DNA from: Oligoflexia bacterium
GTDB lineage: Bacteria > Bdellovibrionota > UBA1018 > CAIPTA01
DNA length: 64,000 nucleotides
Assembly: GCA_023954355.1 (NCBI GenBank)
Contig: JAMLID010000013.1
Span: forward strand, 1 to 64,000
Direction: 5' to 3'
Shown: positions 44,874-53,582 of the stretch, in pieces
How positions within the stretch are numbered: the first letter of the stretch is position 1
Layout: each line of letters begins with the position of its first letter
Made by a program: the position numbers and the translations under genes
Notes under the pieces: generated by a model
What the model saw: only the letters and a program-made list of their open reading frames with translations
The model's database searches: none
What the model was told of the DNA's origin: nothing

Positions 44874-45631
44874 ATGAGTGAGGTTGCTATTATTATTCCT
44901 TCTCGCCTTGGGAGTTCTCGTTTACCAGAAAAATCCTTAGCTGAGATTGCCAAAAGCCCATGGTTGTACAGGCTGCCTATCGGGCCAGAGAGGCTATCCC
45001 TAACGCTAGAATTATCGTAGCCACAGATGCCGAAAAAATTAAGCAAGCTGTTGAATCTCATGGTTTTGAAGCTCAAATGAGTCCAAGTTCAATTCCTTCA
45101 GGTACAGAAAGAGTTGCTTATGTAGCTAAAGATTTGCCTGAAAGTATAATTGTAAACTTACAAGGGGATGAGCCGCTTATAGAACCCAGTGTTATTAAAG
45201 CTGCACTCCAGCAAGTTCAAGAAAAGAACTTTCCTATGGGCTCGGCCTATTCGTCTTTTCGAAATTTAGACGAAGTAAGCTCTGCTTCTAATGTAAAAGT
45301 TCTTGTAGATAAAAATCAGAAGGCATTACTTTTTTCTCGCGCAATGCTTCCTTACCAACAAATAAAGGTAGACGATGAGCAAAAATTTCTCGCAAACCCT
45401 TATTGGGGAAAACATATAGGTATTTATGTTTTCCAAAAAAATATTTTATTGCAGTACCCAAAATTAGAGCCATCGCCCTTTGAAAAAATAGAAAATTTAG
45501 AGCAACTAAGGGCGCTTCATCATGGTATAGAAATAGGAATGGGGTATGTACAGTCGCAAAGCATAGGTGTTGATACTCTAGCAGATTTAGAAAAAGTACG
45601 AAAAATATTTGAGGAGCAAGGCAATGGCTAA
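44874..45631 (+). pseudogene. kdsB: CMP-KDO synthetase, frameshifted near the N-terminus
   Basis: KdsB activates KDO for LPS core synthesis. The N-terminus from ATG 44874 reads M-S-E-V-A-I-I-I-P-S-R-L-G-S-S-R-L-P-E-K, the nucleotide-binding signature, up to A-K-S-P. At the CCC run 44957-44959 the frame changes, and the rest continues from 44960 as M-V-V-Q-A-A-Y-R-A-R-E-A with the family motifs I-V-A-T-D, S-G-T-E-R and N-L-Q-G-D-E-P. One base is missing (as if CCCC had become CCC). A protein started at the internal ATG would lack the substrate-binding loop. Since kdsA, kdsC, lptC/A and lptB follow intact, a sequencing error or a very recent mutation is likely. Its 3' end overlaps pyrG by 8 nt. 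Confidence 0.88.
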
Positions 45632-47252
45632 ACCGCGTAAGTATATATTTGTAACCGGTGGGGTAGTTAGCTCTTTAGGTAAAGGTTTAGCTGCGGCTTC
45701 TATAGGTGCGTTGTTAGAGGCAAGAGGAGTAAAAGTTACTCTTCTAAAAATGGATCCTTATATTAATGTTGATCCAGGCACTATGAATCCCACACAGCAT
45801 GGAGAAGTTTTTGTTTTAGAAGATGGTAGTGAATGTGACTTAGATTTAGGACACTACGAAAGATTTACTTCTGTTGAACTCTCAAAGCGTAATAATTTTA
45901 CCACAGGTCAGGTTTACGACACCGTTATTCAGAACGAGAGAAAAGGTAAGTATCTAGGTCAAACTGTACAAGTGATTCCTCATGTGACCGATGAGATCAA
46001 GAGAAGAATTCATGAGGCAGCCGATGGTTGTGATGTAGCTATCGTAGAGGTAGGCGGTACTGTAGGAGATATTGAATCTCTCCCCTATGTAGAAGCTATT
46101 CGGCAAATGAAATTTGATCTTGGTAGAGAGAATATTTTATACATTCATTTGACTTTGATTCCCTATATTGCCGCGGCGGGAGAGCTAAAAACAAAGCCAA
46201 CCCAACACTCAGTAGCGCAGCTTCGTCACGAAGGAATCGACGCTGACATTTTACTTTGTAGAACCGATCGTCCACTTTCAAAAGAGATTAAATCAAAAAT
46301 AGGTTTATTCTGTAATTTAGAGCCTTCAAGAGTATTTACAGCCGAAGATGCGAAGTCAATTTATGAGGTGCCATTAAATCTACATGGCGAAGGTTTAGAT
46401 GATAAAATTGTCGAGCTCTTAAATATGTGGACGGCGAATCCTGCGATAGCTCCGTGGAGAGAAATTATAAAGACACTACAATCACCAAAAAACCATGTGA
46501 AGATAGGGATTGTAGGTAAGTATACCGACCTTCATGAGAGTTATAAAAGTTTAAACGAAGCACTCATTCATGGTGGATTAGCGAATCAGGCAAAAGTTGA
46601 TTTAGAGTTTATAGATTCTGAAGAGTTGATGAAAAAAAATGATCCATCTGCTGTGCTTAGCTCGGTCGATGGCATTTTGGTTCCTGGTGGTTTTGGGTCT
46701 AGAGGGATAGAGGGAAAAATAACAGCTGCGAAATACGCTAGAGAAAATAAAATACCATATTTCGGTATCTGTCTTGGTATGCAAGTCGCTGTCATTGAGT
46801 TCGCTCGTAATGTTGTTGGATGGAAAGATGCCTCATCTGCAGAATTCGGAGAAAAATCTTCTCACCAGGTGATTGATTTTATGGAAGAGCAAAAAAATAT
46901 TAAATTGCTTGGCGGAACCATGCGCCTAGGTAGCTGGGAATGTGATTTAGAACCGAATAGTCTTGCAGCTAAAGCTTACCAACAGAAAAAAATTCATGAA
47001 CGACATCGACACCGATATGAAGTTTCTAATGAATTTATTAGCGAGCTTCGCGAAAAGGGTTTGAAGATTTCTGGATACAGTAAAGATTCACGCTTAAAAA
47101 ATGAAGACGGTTTAGTTGAAATAATCGAATTAGATAACCATCCATATTTTTTAGGTTGTCAGTTTCATCCCGAGTTTAAATCTAAACCGTTAAAGCCTCA
47201 TCCGCTTTTTCAGTCGTTTATCCAAGCCGCAGTAAAGAAGAAGGGTCAATAG
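45624..47252 (+). CDS. pyrG: CTP synthase
   Basis: PyrG converts UTP to CTP with glutamine nitrogen. The synthetase domain begins [16 protein letters not shown] (P-loop-like), and the C-terminal class I amidotransferase has nucleophile Cys in G-I-C-L-G-M-Q and the His-Glu pair in H-P-E-F. Length (542 aa) is standard. ATG 45624 is chosen because GAGGAG precedes it and M-A-K-P-R-K-Y-I-F matches the family start; the open frame runs back to a TTG. In many proteobacteria pyrG neighbours kdsA, as here, and CTP is the co-substrate of KdsB. Confidence 0.97.
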   Translation: MAKPRKYIFVTGGVVSSLGKGLAAASIGALLEARGVKVTLLKMDPYINVDPGTMNPTQHGEVFVLEDGSECDLDLGHYERFTSVELSKRNNFTTGQVYDTVIQNERKGKYLGQTVQVIPHVTDEIKRRIHEAADGCDVAIVEVGGTVGDIESLPYVEAIRQMKFDLGRENILYIHLTLIPYIAAAGELKTKPTQHSVAQLRHEGIDADILLCRTDRPLSKEIKSKIGLFCNLEPSRVFTAEDAKSIYEVPLNLHGEGLDDKIVELLNMWTANPAIAPWREIIKTLQSPKNHVKIGIVGKYTDLHESYKSLNEALIHGGLANQAKVDLEFIDSEELMKKNDPSAVLSSVDGILVPGGFGSRGIEGKITAAKYARENKIPYFGICLGMQVAVIEFARNVVGWKDASSAEFGEKSSHQVIDFMEEQKNIKLLGGTMRLGSWECDLEPNSLAAKAYQQKKIHERHRHRYEVSNEFISELREKGLKISGYSKDSRLKNEDGLVEIIELDNHPYFLGCQFHPEFKSKPLKPHPLFQSFIQAAVKKKGQ

Positions 47253-47253
47253 A

Positions 47254-47619
47254 ATGAAAGATAGACGCTTCTGGGGGTTTACAGCAGTTGGCTTTATTTC
47301 TCTTGCAGGCGGTATTTTTATTTTTGCTTCTTTCGTTCCCAATCGACATGAAAACTTACCACCTCGAGATGTAAGTCTTATGATGTCGTCGGTTTTTCAT
47401 AGACAAAATATTTTATTTACAGAAACAGGCAGGTATAGCCCAGAGATGAGCAAATTAGAGGTAGATAAGCGCTTATGCGAGCGCTATAGCTGCTTGGTAC
47501 AAGTTCCAGAGAAAGGCAATTTTTACCGTTTTATTGTTAATGTGAATGGAATTCGTTGGTTTGTAAGCTCAAAGTCATTGGTGCCTAAAATTTTAAAAGA
47601 AGGAGAACTCAATGAGTAA
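47254..47619 (+). CDS. Small membrane-anchored protein between pyrG and kdsA
   Basis: A 121-aa protein with an N-terminal transmembrane helix (about 8-27) and a small periplasmic domain of about 90 residues. This has two Cys (R-L-C-E-R-Y-S-C, six residues apart) and several predicted strands (Y-R-F-I-V-N-V-N-G-I-R-W-F-V). I do not recognise it. It starts 1 nt after the pyrG stop, and its end overlaps kdsA by 8 nt, so it is a full member of the operon. A role in envelope biogenesis would fit the neighbours but is not shown. Confidence 0.7.
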   Translation: MKDRRFWGFTAVGFISLAGGIFIFASFVPNRHENLPPRDVSLMMSSVFHRQNILFTETGRYSPEMSKLEVDKRLCERYSCLVQVPEKGNFYRFIVNVNGIRWFVSSKSLVPKILKEGELNE

Positions 47620-48466
47620 TGTTCTTAAATTAAAAAATTCTTCCTGGTCAATTGGAGGGGAAACTCTAGGATATATGCTGGGGATGAATGTTTTAGAAGA
47701 CGAAGCTTTAGCTTTTGAGGTAGCACAAGAGATTTCAAAAGTGATGAAGCGTTTAGAGCGTCCCTTCGTTTTTAAAGCAAGTTTTGATAAAGCGAACCGA
47801 TCTTCAATTAAGAGTTTTCGTGGGCCTGGACTAGAAAAGGGCTTAAAAATTTTAGAAAAAGTTAAGACTGAATTATCACTTCCTATCATTACGGACATTC
47901 ATGAGCTTGATCAAGCTGAAGCGGTAGCGCAGGTGGCAGATATCGTACAAATACCTGCTTTTTTGTGCAGGCAAACTGATTTATTGCTGGCGGCCTGTAA
48001 GTCAGTAGAGAAAAATGGTGGTTTACTTCATGTAAAGAAAGGGCAGTTTCTGGCACCTTGGGACTGTAAAAATATTGCTGACAAAGTAAAAGAAGTGATT
48101 CCTGATCGTGAGATTCTTATTCTCTGTGAGCGAGGAGTTTCTTTTGGATACAATAACCTAATTGTTGATCTATTAGGAATCCAAGAAATGAAGAAACTAG
48201 CCCCCGTCACCATAGATGCAACACATGCTGTACAATTACCGGGTGCAGGCAGAGGTGAGGGTGGTCAAAGCACTGCAACCGGCGGTAGAAGAGAAGGTGT
48301 TGAAATTCTCGCTTTAGGCGCTGTTGTTGCAGGTGCAGACGGAGTGTTTTTGGAATTTCACCCGGAACCGCAAAAAGCAAAGTGCGATGGTCCGTCTTGT
48401 CTAGCTTTAAGCGATTTAGAGCGAATCATTAAGAAAATAGAGGCAGTTCACTCTTCAATTCGCTAG
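47612..48466 (+). CDS. kdsA: 3-deoxy-8-phosphooctulonate (KDO-8-P) synthase
   Basis: KdsA condenses phosphoenolpyruvate with arabinose-5-phosphate. The 284-aa TIM barrel shows F-K-A-S-F-D-K-A-N-R-S-S, F-R-G-P-G-L-E-K-G-L, D-I-H-E (about 90), Q-I-P-A-F-L-C-R-Q-T-D-L-L and D-A-T-H-A-V-Q. C-E-R-G-V-S-F-G-Y has Cys-Glu-Arg followed by G-Y-N-N. The length is normal. It overlaps the preceding gene by 8 nt. Confidence 0.96.
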   Translation: MSNVLKLKNSSWSIGGETLGYMLGMNVLEDEALAFEVAQEISKVMKRLERPFVFKASFDKANRSSIKSFRGPGLEKGLKILEKVKTELSLPIITDIHELDQAEAVAQVADIVQIPAFLCRQTDLLLAACKSVEKNGGLLHVKKGQFLAPWDCKNIADKVKEVIPDREILILCERGVSFGYNNLIVDLLGIQEMKKLAPVTIDATHAVQLPGAGRGEGGQSTATGGRREGVEILALGAVVAGADGVFLEFHPEPQKAKCDGPSCLALSDLERIIKKIEAVHSSIR

Positions 48467-48475
48467 AATCGTTCT

Positions 48476-48973
48476 ATGAAGAAAAAAGCTGTAAGTCTTA
48501 AATCCATTAAAGTTGTTATTTTCGATATAGATGGCGTTTTAACTGATGGAAGAATTTTTTATTCTGACAAAATTGGATGGGGAGCTTTTTATTCTGTTTT
48601 AGATGGATACGGAATCAGGCAATTACAAAAAAACGGCATAGAAGTTTGCTTTATATCCGGTGGTGCCTTTGAGAGTCATAAAGAGAGAGCAAAGACCTTA
48701 AAGATTCGTCATGCTTATTTTGGAAATGAAGACAAAGTAGGCGCCTTTGAAACTATTTTAAAAGATTTGTCAGTAAGCGAAAAAGAATGTGCATATATGG
48801 GCGACGAGCTTTTTGATATGCCTATCTTAGAAAGAGTAGGCTTTGCCGCAACTGTTATGCACGCACCTTCAAAAGTTAAAAAGCTTTGTCACTATGTAGC
48901 TAAGCGGCCAGGTGGTAATGGTGCTGCAAGAGAACTATGTGATTTAATTCTCTCAAAAAGAGAGCGTGTGTGA
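48476..48973 (+). CDS. kdsC: KDO-8-phosphate phosphatase
   Basis: KdsC is a small HAD hydrolase (165 aa) removing phosphate from KDO-8-P. Nucleophile Asp17 and acid/base Asp19 lie in F-D-I-D-G-V-L-T-D-G; the third motif has Lys in E-D-K-V, and the metal-binding motif is M-G-D-E-L-F-D-M-P. The C-terminal A-K-R-P-G-G-N-G-A-A-R-E matches the conserved tail of the tetrameric YrbI type. The stop overlaps the GTG start of the LptC-like gene. Confidence 0.95.
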   Translation: MKKKAVSLKSIKVVIFDIDGVLTDGRIFYSDKIGWGAFYSVLDGYGIRQLQKNGIEVCFISGGAFESHKERAKTLKIRHAYFGNEDKVGAFETILKDLSVSEKECAYMGDELFDMPILERVGFAATVMHAPSKVKKLCHYVAKRPGGNGAARELCDLILSKRERV

Positions 48974-49965
48974 TTTTTTTTTCTTTTCTTAGAAAAATAA
49001 CAGCAGTCGCTTTGTTTTTGAGCCTATGGTTATTTTGGCCACGCAACTTAGATACTTTGATTTCGACGGCAAAGGGATTCGCCTATGTTCCTGATTATGT
49101 GATGAGAGACGTTCGATATGTTTCTGTAAGAGCGGGCTCTTTAGAGATAGAGATGAATGCAAAAGATGCCTCTTTTGACATAGAGAAGGGAACGTTGTTA
49201 GCTAAAAACATTGTGGCTGACCTATATAATCAGAAACAAGAAAAAACTCTATTGCTTTCTAATCAAGGAGAGTTTTTTCAGAATGAACAAATCTTACACT
49301 TAACGGGAGACGTGCATAGTACTTCTCCTGATGGGTTTGTTGTAACAGGCCCCAAGGCTAGATATTTAATAGAGAAGCGATTTTTTGTTGCCGAAAGTTC
49401 GATACATGGTTTCTCTAAAGATCAAAAATTAAAAGTATGGGGAGACAGGGCAGAGAGTAGAATAGATGATAATATAATTGATATTATTGGAAATGCACGA
49501 TCAGTTACAGAGAGTAAAAAAGATGGCGCAACAGAAATACTAGGCGACTACGCAAAAGTGTATAGAGATACAAAAAAAGTAAATTTTCGTTCAAACGTAA
49601 ATGTTAAACAAAAAGAAATATTAGGTGAAAGTGAAGAGGCAGAAATTTTCTATTCAGATAAAGAAAAAGCCATTGGGTATTTATCTTTGATAAGAGATGT
49701 AAAAATTAAAGACCGTGAGGGGCGTTTTACTAGATCACAAGTGGCTGAGTTTTTTTCTAATACGAATTCTATCGTATTAAGTGGATACCCAGCTGTTTTT
49801 GATGGTGATGACGCAGTAACCGGAGATAAAATTACTTTGTTTCGTTCTACAGGAGTTGTAGAAGTAACAAGTACAAACGCTGCTGGTGGAATTTCTACCC
49901 AAAATGAGCCTGTAGATGGTGGTAAAGTAGAAATCACGGAAGAGGATAAGGAGCTAGCAAGGTGA
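48970..49965 (+). CDS. lptC: LptC-like protein with LptA/OstA-like C-terminal extension
   Basis: LptC anchors the LPS transport bridge in the inner membrane, and LptA forms the periplasmic bridge. This 331-aa protein has an N-terminal transmembrane helix (about 8-24). An LptC-like half follows (about 45-165: Y-V-S-V-R-A-G-S-L-E-I-E-M, N-E-Q-I-L-H-L-T-G-D-V, F-V-V-T-G-P-K-A-R-Y). The other half (about 165-310) shows OstA/LptA-like repeats: W-G-D-R-A-E-S-R, G-D-Y-A-K-V-Y-R-D, F-R-S-N-V-N-V and S-G-Y-P-A-V-F-D-G-D. LptC alone is usually about 190 aa, and no separate lptA lies between it and lptB. GTG start, coupled to kdsC and to lptB. Confidence 0.82.
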   Translation: MIFFSFLRKITAVALFLSLWLFWPRNLDTLISTAKGFAYVPDYVMRDVRYVSVRAGSLEIEMNAKDASFDIEKGTLLAKNIVADLYNQKQEKTLLLSNQGEFFQNEQILHLTGDVHSTSPDGFVVTGPKARYLIEKRFFVAESSIHGFSKDQKLKVWGDRAESRIDDNIIDIIGNARSVTESKKDGATEILGDYAKVYRDTKKVNFRSNVNVKQKEILGESEEAEIFYSDKEKAIGYLSLIRDVKIKDREGRFTRSQVAEFFSNTNSIVLSGYPAVFDGDDAVTGDKITLFRSTGVVEVTSTNAAGGISTQNEPVDGGKVEITEEDKELAR

Positions 49966-50684
49966 AAAAGCTTATTGCAAAAGGGTTAAAGAAAAGTTTC
50001 AAAGAGCATATTGCTGTAAAAGGTGTTTCCTTTGAAGTTCCTCAAGGTAAAGTTGTTGGGTTATTGGGGCCTAACGGAGCCGGAAAAACCACAAGTTTTT
50101 ATATGGTCGTAGGTTTAACGGTCCCTGATGAAGGAACAATTTTAGTCGATGATACAGACATTACGTCTTTGGCTATGCACCAAAGAGCTAGAGTTGGTTT
50201 AGGGTATTTGCCTCAAGAGGCTTCCGTATTCAGGCGCTTAACTGTTTATGAAAATATTTATTCTGTATTAGAGGCTCAAGATATTCCGTCTTCAGAGTGC
50301 GAGCAAAGAACCAAATCTTTACTAGATGAATTTTCTTTGCAAAGGGTGGCAAATACCTATGGATCACTGCTTTCTGGTGGTGAGCGCAGAAGAGTAGAGA
50401 TTGCCCGTGCCTTAGCTCTAAAGCCTGATTTTCTTTTATTGGATGAGCCTTTTGCAGGAATTGACCCTATAGCGGTAGCCGATATTCAAAAGTTGATCGC
50501 TGGTCTACGAGATAGAGGGGTTGGGATTTTAATTACTGACCATAATGTAAGAGAAACCTTAAAGATCTGTGATTACGCCTATATTTTAATAAGTGGCAAT
50601 ATTGAAGAATACGGCTTGCCCTCTGATATAGCTAAAAGTGAGAAGGCTAGAGCAAATTACCTGGGACAAGATTTTCAGCTCTAA
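49962..50684 (+). CDS. lptB: LPS export ABC transporter ATPase
   Basis: LptB (240 aa) powers LPS extraction through LptFG. Walker A is G-P-N-G-A-G-K-T-T (about 36-44), the signature is L-S-G-G-E-R-R-R-V-E-I-A-R, and Walker B L-L-D-E-P-F-A-G-I-D-P. The Q-loop reads Y-L-P-Q-E-A-S-V-F-R, diagnostic for LptB, and H-loop His is in I-T-D-H-N-V. The GTG start overlaps the LptC/A stop. lptF and lptG are not in the window. Confidence 0.96.
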   Translation: MKKLIAKGLKKSFKEHIAVKGVSFEVPQGKVVGLLGPNGAGKTTSFYMVVGLTVPDEGTILVDDTDITSLAMHQRARVGLGYLPQEASVFRRLTVYENIYSVLEAQDIPSSECEQRTKSLLDEFSLQRVANTYGSLLSGGERRRVEIARALALKPDFLLLDEPFAGIDPIAVADIQKLIAGLRDRGVGILITDHNVRETLKICDYAYILISGNIEEYGLPSDIAKSEKARANYLGQDFQL

Positions 50685-50796
50685 AATTACCCATTAGTCA
50701 ATGTGAAAAAAAATTAGACGTATTGCCGCGCATAAAGTTTCTATCCAAACAGATTCTTGGCTGCGACATGAGGAGCTATCCTGTATACTAGGGATA

Positions 50797-52311
50797 ATGG
50801 CAATAGAATTTAAGCAGACACTAAAGTTAGGCCAAAGCCTTGTAATGACACCTCAGTTGCAACAGGCGATTAAGCTTTTGCAGTTGAATCGATTAGAAAT
50901 GCAAGAACTGATCAATCAAGAGTTGGTTGAGAACCCTTGCCTAGAAGAAGTTTCTGAGATCGATGCTTACCAAGATGACGAAGGCTCAGGTGACTCTCAT
51001 TTAGAGAATATGGAAAATAGAGAGGCTGAAGGTTTAACGTCTGAAGAAATGATGACCCCACAAGGTGACGATAAAGTCATTGATGGTAAGGGAGAAATTG
51101 ATTGGGAAGAGTACATGGAAAGCTTTGCCTCAGCTGGTCCGTCCCTTCCAAGCACTAAAGAATTGCCTGATGAACTTCCGAATTATGAAAATATGGTGGC
51201 TGCCAGCACCGATCTTGTTAGTCATTTAGAGTGGCAAATATCTATGTCTGACTTAACAGACCATGAAAAAATTTTGGCGCGTTTGATTATTGGTAACTTA
51301 AGCGAAGATGGTTTCTTTATCGCGTCTTTAGAAGATGTGGCAAGAGAAGCTGATATAGAACTTGAGGATGCAGAAGAAATTATAAAAATCATTCAAAGAT
51401 TTGATCCAGTAGGAGTTGCTTCAAGAAATTTAAGAGAGTGCCTTCTTGTCCAGGCATCATTTCTCTACGATAAAGATACGTTAGTAATGAAAATTATTGA
51501 AAGACATCTCGAAGATCTTGAAAAACGTAATATCGCTGCAATTTGTAAGGCTACAGGTGCCAATGATGAGGATGTAAAGGAAGCGGCTCGATTAATTAAA
51601 GAAGAATTTGATCCGAAACCAGCGCGTTCATACGCTAGCGGAAGTGACAATCACTATATTGTGCCTGATGTTTACGTATATAAGGTTGGTGACGATTATG
51701 CCATTCAATTGAATGAAGATGGTGTTCCTCGCCTTAGAGTTTCTGCATATTATAGAAAAATCTTATCGCAAGCAAAAATGGAAGCAAAAGCTCAGGCTAA
51801 GGGAGATCCTAAACTCACAAGAAACTACCTGCAAGATAAGTTAAGAGCGGCAGTATGGTTAATAAAATCAATACATAATAGACAAAAAACGATTTATCGC
51901 GTGATGGAATCTATTGTGAAACACCAGAGAGATTTTTTTGATAAAGGGGTTCATTTTTTAAAGCCCATGGTGTTGCGTGAAGTGGCTGAGGATCTAGGCG
52001 TGCATGAAAGCACAATTTCTCGAGTGACAACAAATAAATATGTACATACACCTGTAGGTACGTTTGAGTTAAAATATTTTTTCAACAGTGGAATTTCAAG
52101 TGGAGATGGTACTGGGGATGTTGCGAGTGAGAGTGTGAAAGAAAAAATTAGATCCCTAATAGCGAAAGAAGACCCAAAAAGACCACTTTCTGATCAGAAG
52201 CTAGTAGAGCTTTTGAAAGAGGATGGTATCGATATCGCTAGACGAACAGTAGCAAAGTATAGAGAAGGGCTTAATATTCTAAGCTCTGCCAGAAGAAAAA
52301 AATTGTTTTAA
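50797..52311 (+). CDS. rpoN: RNA polymerase sigma-54 factor
   Basis: The 504-aa protein has all RpoN regions: the Gln-rich region I (M-T-P-Q-L-Q-Q-A-I-K-L-L-Q-L), an acidic spacer, a core-binding domain, and the RpoN box A-R-R-T-V-A-K-Y-R-E near the C-terminus that recognises the -24 element. An H-E-S-T-I-S-R-V helix-turn-helix lies before it. The place directly after lptB and before hpf is conserved in many proteobacteria. A TATACT at 50784-50789 with weak -35 might give a separate transcript close to the start. Confidence 0.97.
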   Translation: MAIEFKQTLKLGQSLVMTPQLQQAIKLLQLNRLEMQELINQELVENPCLEEVSEIDAYQDDEGSGDSHLENMENREAEGLTSEEMMTPQGDDKVIDGKGEIDWEEYMESFASAGPSLPSTKELPDELPNYENMVAASTDLVSHLEWQISMSDLTDHEKILARLIIGNLSEDGFFIASLEDVAREADIELEDAEEIIKIIQRFDPVGVASRNLRECLLVQASFLYDKDTLVMKIIERHLEDLEKRNIAAICKATGANDEDVKEAARLIKEEFDPKPARSYASGSDNHYIVPDVYVYKVGDDYAIQLNEDGVPRLRVSAYYRKILSQAKMEAKAQAKGDPKLTRNYLQDKLRAAVWLIKSIHNRQKTIYRVMESIVKHQRDFFDKGVHFLKPMVLREVAEDLGVHESTISRVTTNKYVHTPVGTFELKYFFNSGISSGDGTGDVASESVKEKIRSLIAKEDPKRPLSDQKLVELLKEDGIDIARRTVAKYREGLNILSSARRKKLF

Positions 52312-52325
52312 AATAGGAGAATTGT

Positions 52326-52625
52326 ATGCAAATCGATTTTGTATTGAAAAATACCCATACTAAAGGTTCTGATATTAAAGAATTTTTAGAAGATAAAACT
52401 AGAAAAATAGAAAAATATTTTGATGGAAAATTGCATGCAAAGTGGACGATTTCATATGAACATGAAGAGCACATTTCTCACTTGCATGTAACCGGAAACC
52501 ATATTGAGCTTTTCGGAGAGGCTAAAGAGCATAATTTGTATACTTCAATTGAAGAGGCTATTGATAAAGTCGAAAGACAACTGGTTAAGCAAAAAGAAAT
52601 TCTTAAAGATCACCATCGCACTTAA
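52326..52625 (+). CDS. hpf: Ribosome hibernation promoting factor (short form)
   Basis: A 99-aa HPF/YfiA-family protein that inactivates ribosomes in stationary phase. Family marks are N-T-H-T-K-G-S-D-I-K-E-F near the start, R-K-I-E-K-Y-F, H-I-S-H-L-H-V strands and I-D-K-V-E-R-Q-L-V-K-Q-K-E near the end. It has only the ribosome-binding domain and no dimerisation tail, so it is the short type. AGGAG lies 7 nt before the ATG. It is located after rpoN as in many proteobacteria (sigma-54 modulation protein). Confidence 0.93.
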   Translation: MQIDFVLKNTHTKGSDIKEFLEDKTRKIEKYFDGKLHAKWTISYEHEEHISHLHVTGNHIELFGEAKEHNLYTSIEEAIDKVERQLVKQKEILKDHHRT

Positions 52626-52628
52626 GTA

Positions 52629-53546
52629 TTGAGTAAGGTTATGAAGCAGAGTCGTAAGCTTTTAATTTTGTCGAGAAATAAGAGTTTGCACTCTGTGCAA
52701 AGAATTATTCTAGAGGCCAAAAAGAGAAAGCTAGAAGCTATTGTTGTTGATCCTATTCGTTGCCAGCTTTTAATTGAGGGTAATATTCCTCGTGTATATG
52801 TGAGAGGAAAGCTTTTAGAAAATATCAGCATGGTTTTACCAAGAATAGGTACGAGTATAACCGAGTATGGACTTTTAGTTGTTCGTCAGTTTGAGTCTAT
52901 GGGGATTCCATCGGTAAATTCTTCTGACGCTATTTTGAATTCTAGAAATAAATTTCGTTCACTACAAGCCTGTGCAAAAGCGGGTCTTGCGGTTCCTTCT
53001 TCTGCTATGTCTAGAAACCCTACAGATATAAAATTTTTAATTAGAAAACTACGACCTTTTCCTATGATTATGAAGTTATTGCAGGGTTCTCAAGGTGTTG
53101 GTGTAATGTTGGGGAGCGACCCCTCTTCGATAGAAAGTATTACAGCTACTTGTCTACAATTAGAAAAAGATCTGATTTTACAAAAATTTATTCGAGAAAG
53201 TGCTGGTAGAGACATTCGAGTTTTTGTTGTGAACGGCAAGGTAATCGCCGCAATGAGAAGAGTGGCTAAGCGTGGCGATTTTCGCGCAAATGTTCACCGC
53301 GGCGGATGGGGAGAGCACATTAAACAGCTTCCTAAAAATTATGAAAAATTAGCGATACAGGCTACTGCAGCTGTAGGATTGAATATAGCTGGAGTAGACT
53401 TAATAGAAACAACTCTTGGTCCGATGGTCTTAGAGATAAATTCATCACCAGGGTTTGAAGAGCTCGAAAAAGCTACTCGAGTGAATGTCGCTAAGGCAAT
53501 CGTTGATATGGCTTTACTGGTAGAAAAAAAACAAAAACGTAAGTAA
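52629..53546 (+). CDS. rimK: RimK-type ATP-grasp ligase
   Basis: A 305-aa ATP-grasp enzyme. Typical segments are N-S-R-N-K-F-R-S-L-Q-A-C-A-K-A-G-L, M-K-L-L-Q-G-S-Q-G-V-G-V (the glycine-rich phosphate loop), L-Q-K-F-I-R-E-S-A-G-R-D-I-R, R-A-N-V-H-R-G-G and E-I-N-S-S-P-G-F-E (metal ligands). RimK adds glutamates to ribosomal protein S6; other members act on different peptides or small molecules, so the substrate is not certain. TTG start 3 nt after hpf, placing two ribosome-acting genes together. Confidence 0.87.
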   Translation: MSKVMKQSRKLLILSRNKSLHSVQRIILEAKKRKLEAIVVDPIRCQLLIEGNIPRVYVRGKLLENISMVLPRIGTSITEYGLLVVRQFESMGIPSVNSSDAILNSRNKFRSLQACAKAGLAVPSSAMSRNPTDIKFLIRKLRPFPMIMKLLQGSQGVGVMLGSDPSSIESITATCLQLEKDLILQKFIRESAGRDIRVFVVNGKVIAAMRRVAKRGDFRANVHRGGWGEHIKQLPKNYEKLAIQATAAVGLNIAGVDLIETTLGPMVLEINSSPGFEELEKATRVNVAKAIVDMALLVEKKQKRK

Positions 53547-53582
53547 ATAATTTGCTCGACAATAAACAAAAGGAGAGTGACT

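Noticed and set aside
44951-44962. Phase-variable or programmed frameshift in kdsB
   Set aside because: Only three C residues and no slippery heptamer or downstream stem are seen; slippage is unlikely at such a short run.
44960-45631. Separate short KdsB from internal ATG 44960
   Set aside because: The N-terminal nucleotide-binding signature is present just upstream in another frame, so this is one frameshifted gene rather than a naturally short protein.
50784-50789. rpoN promoter -10 box TATACT
   Set aside because: No -35 element at the right spacing, and it would give an almost leaderless transcript.
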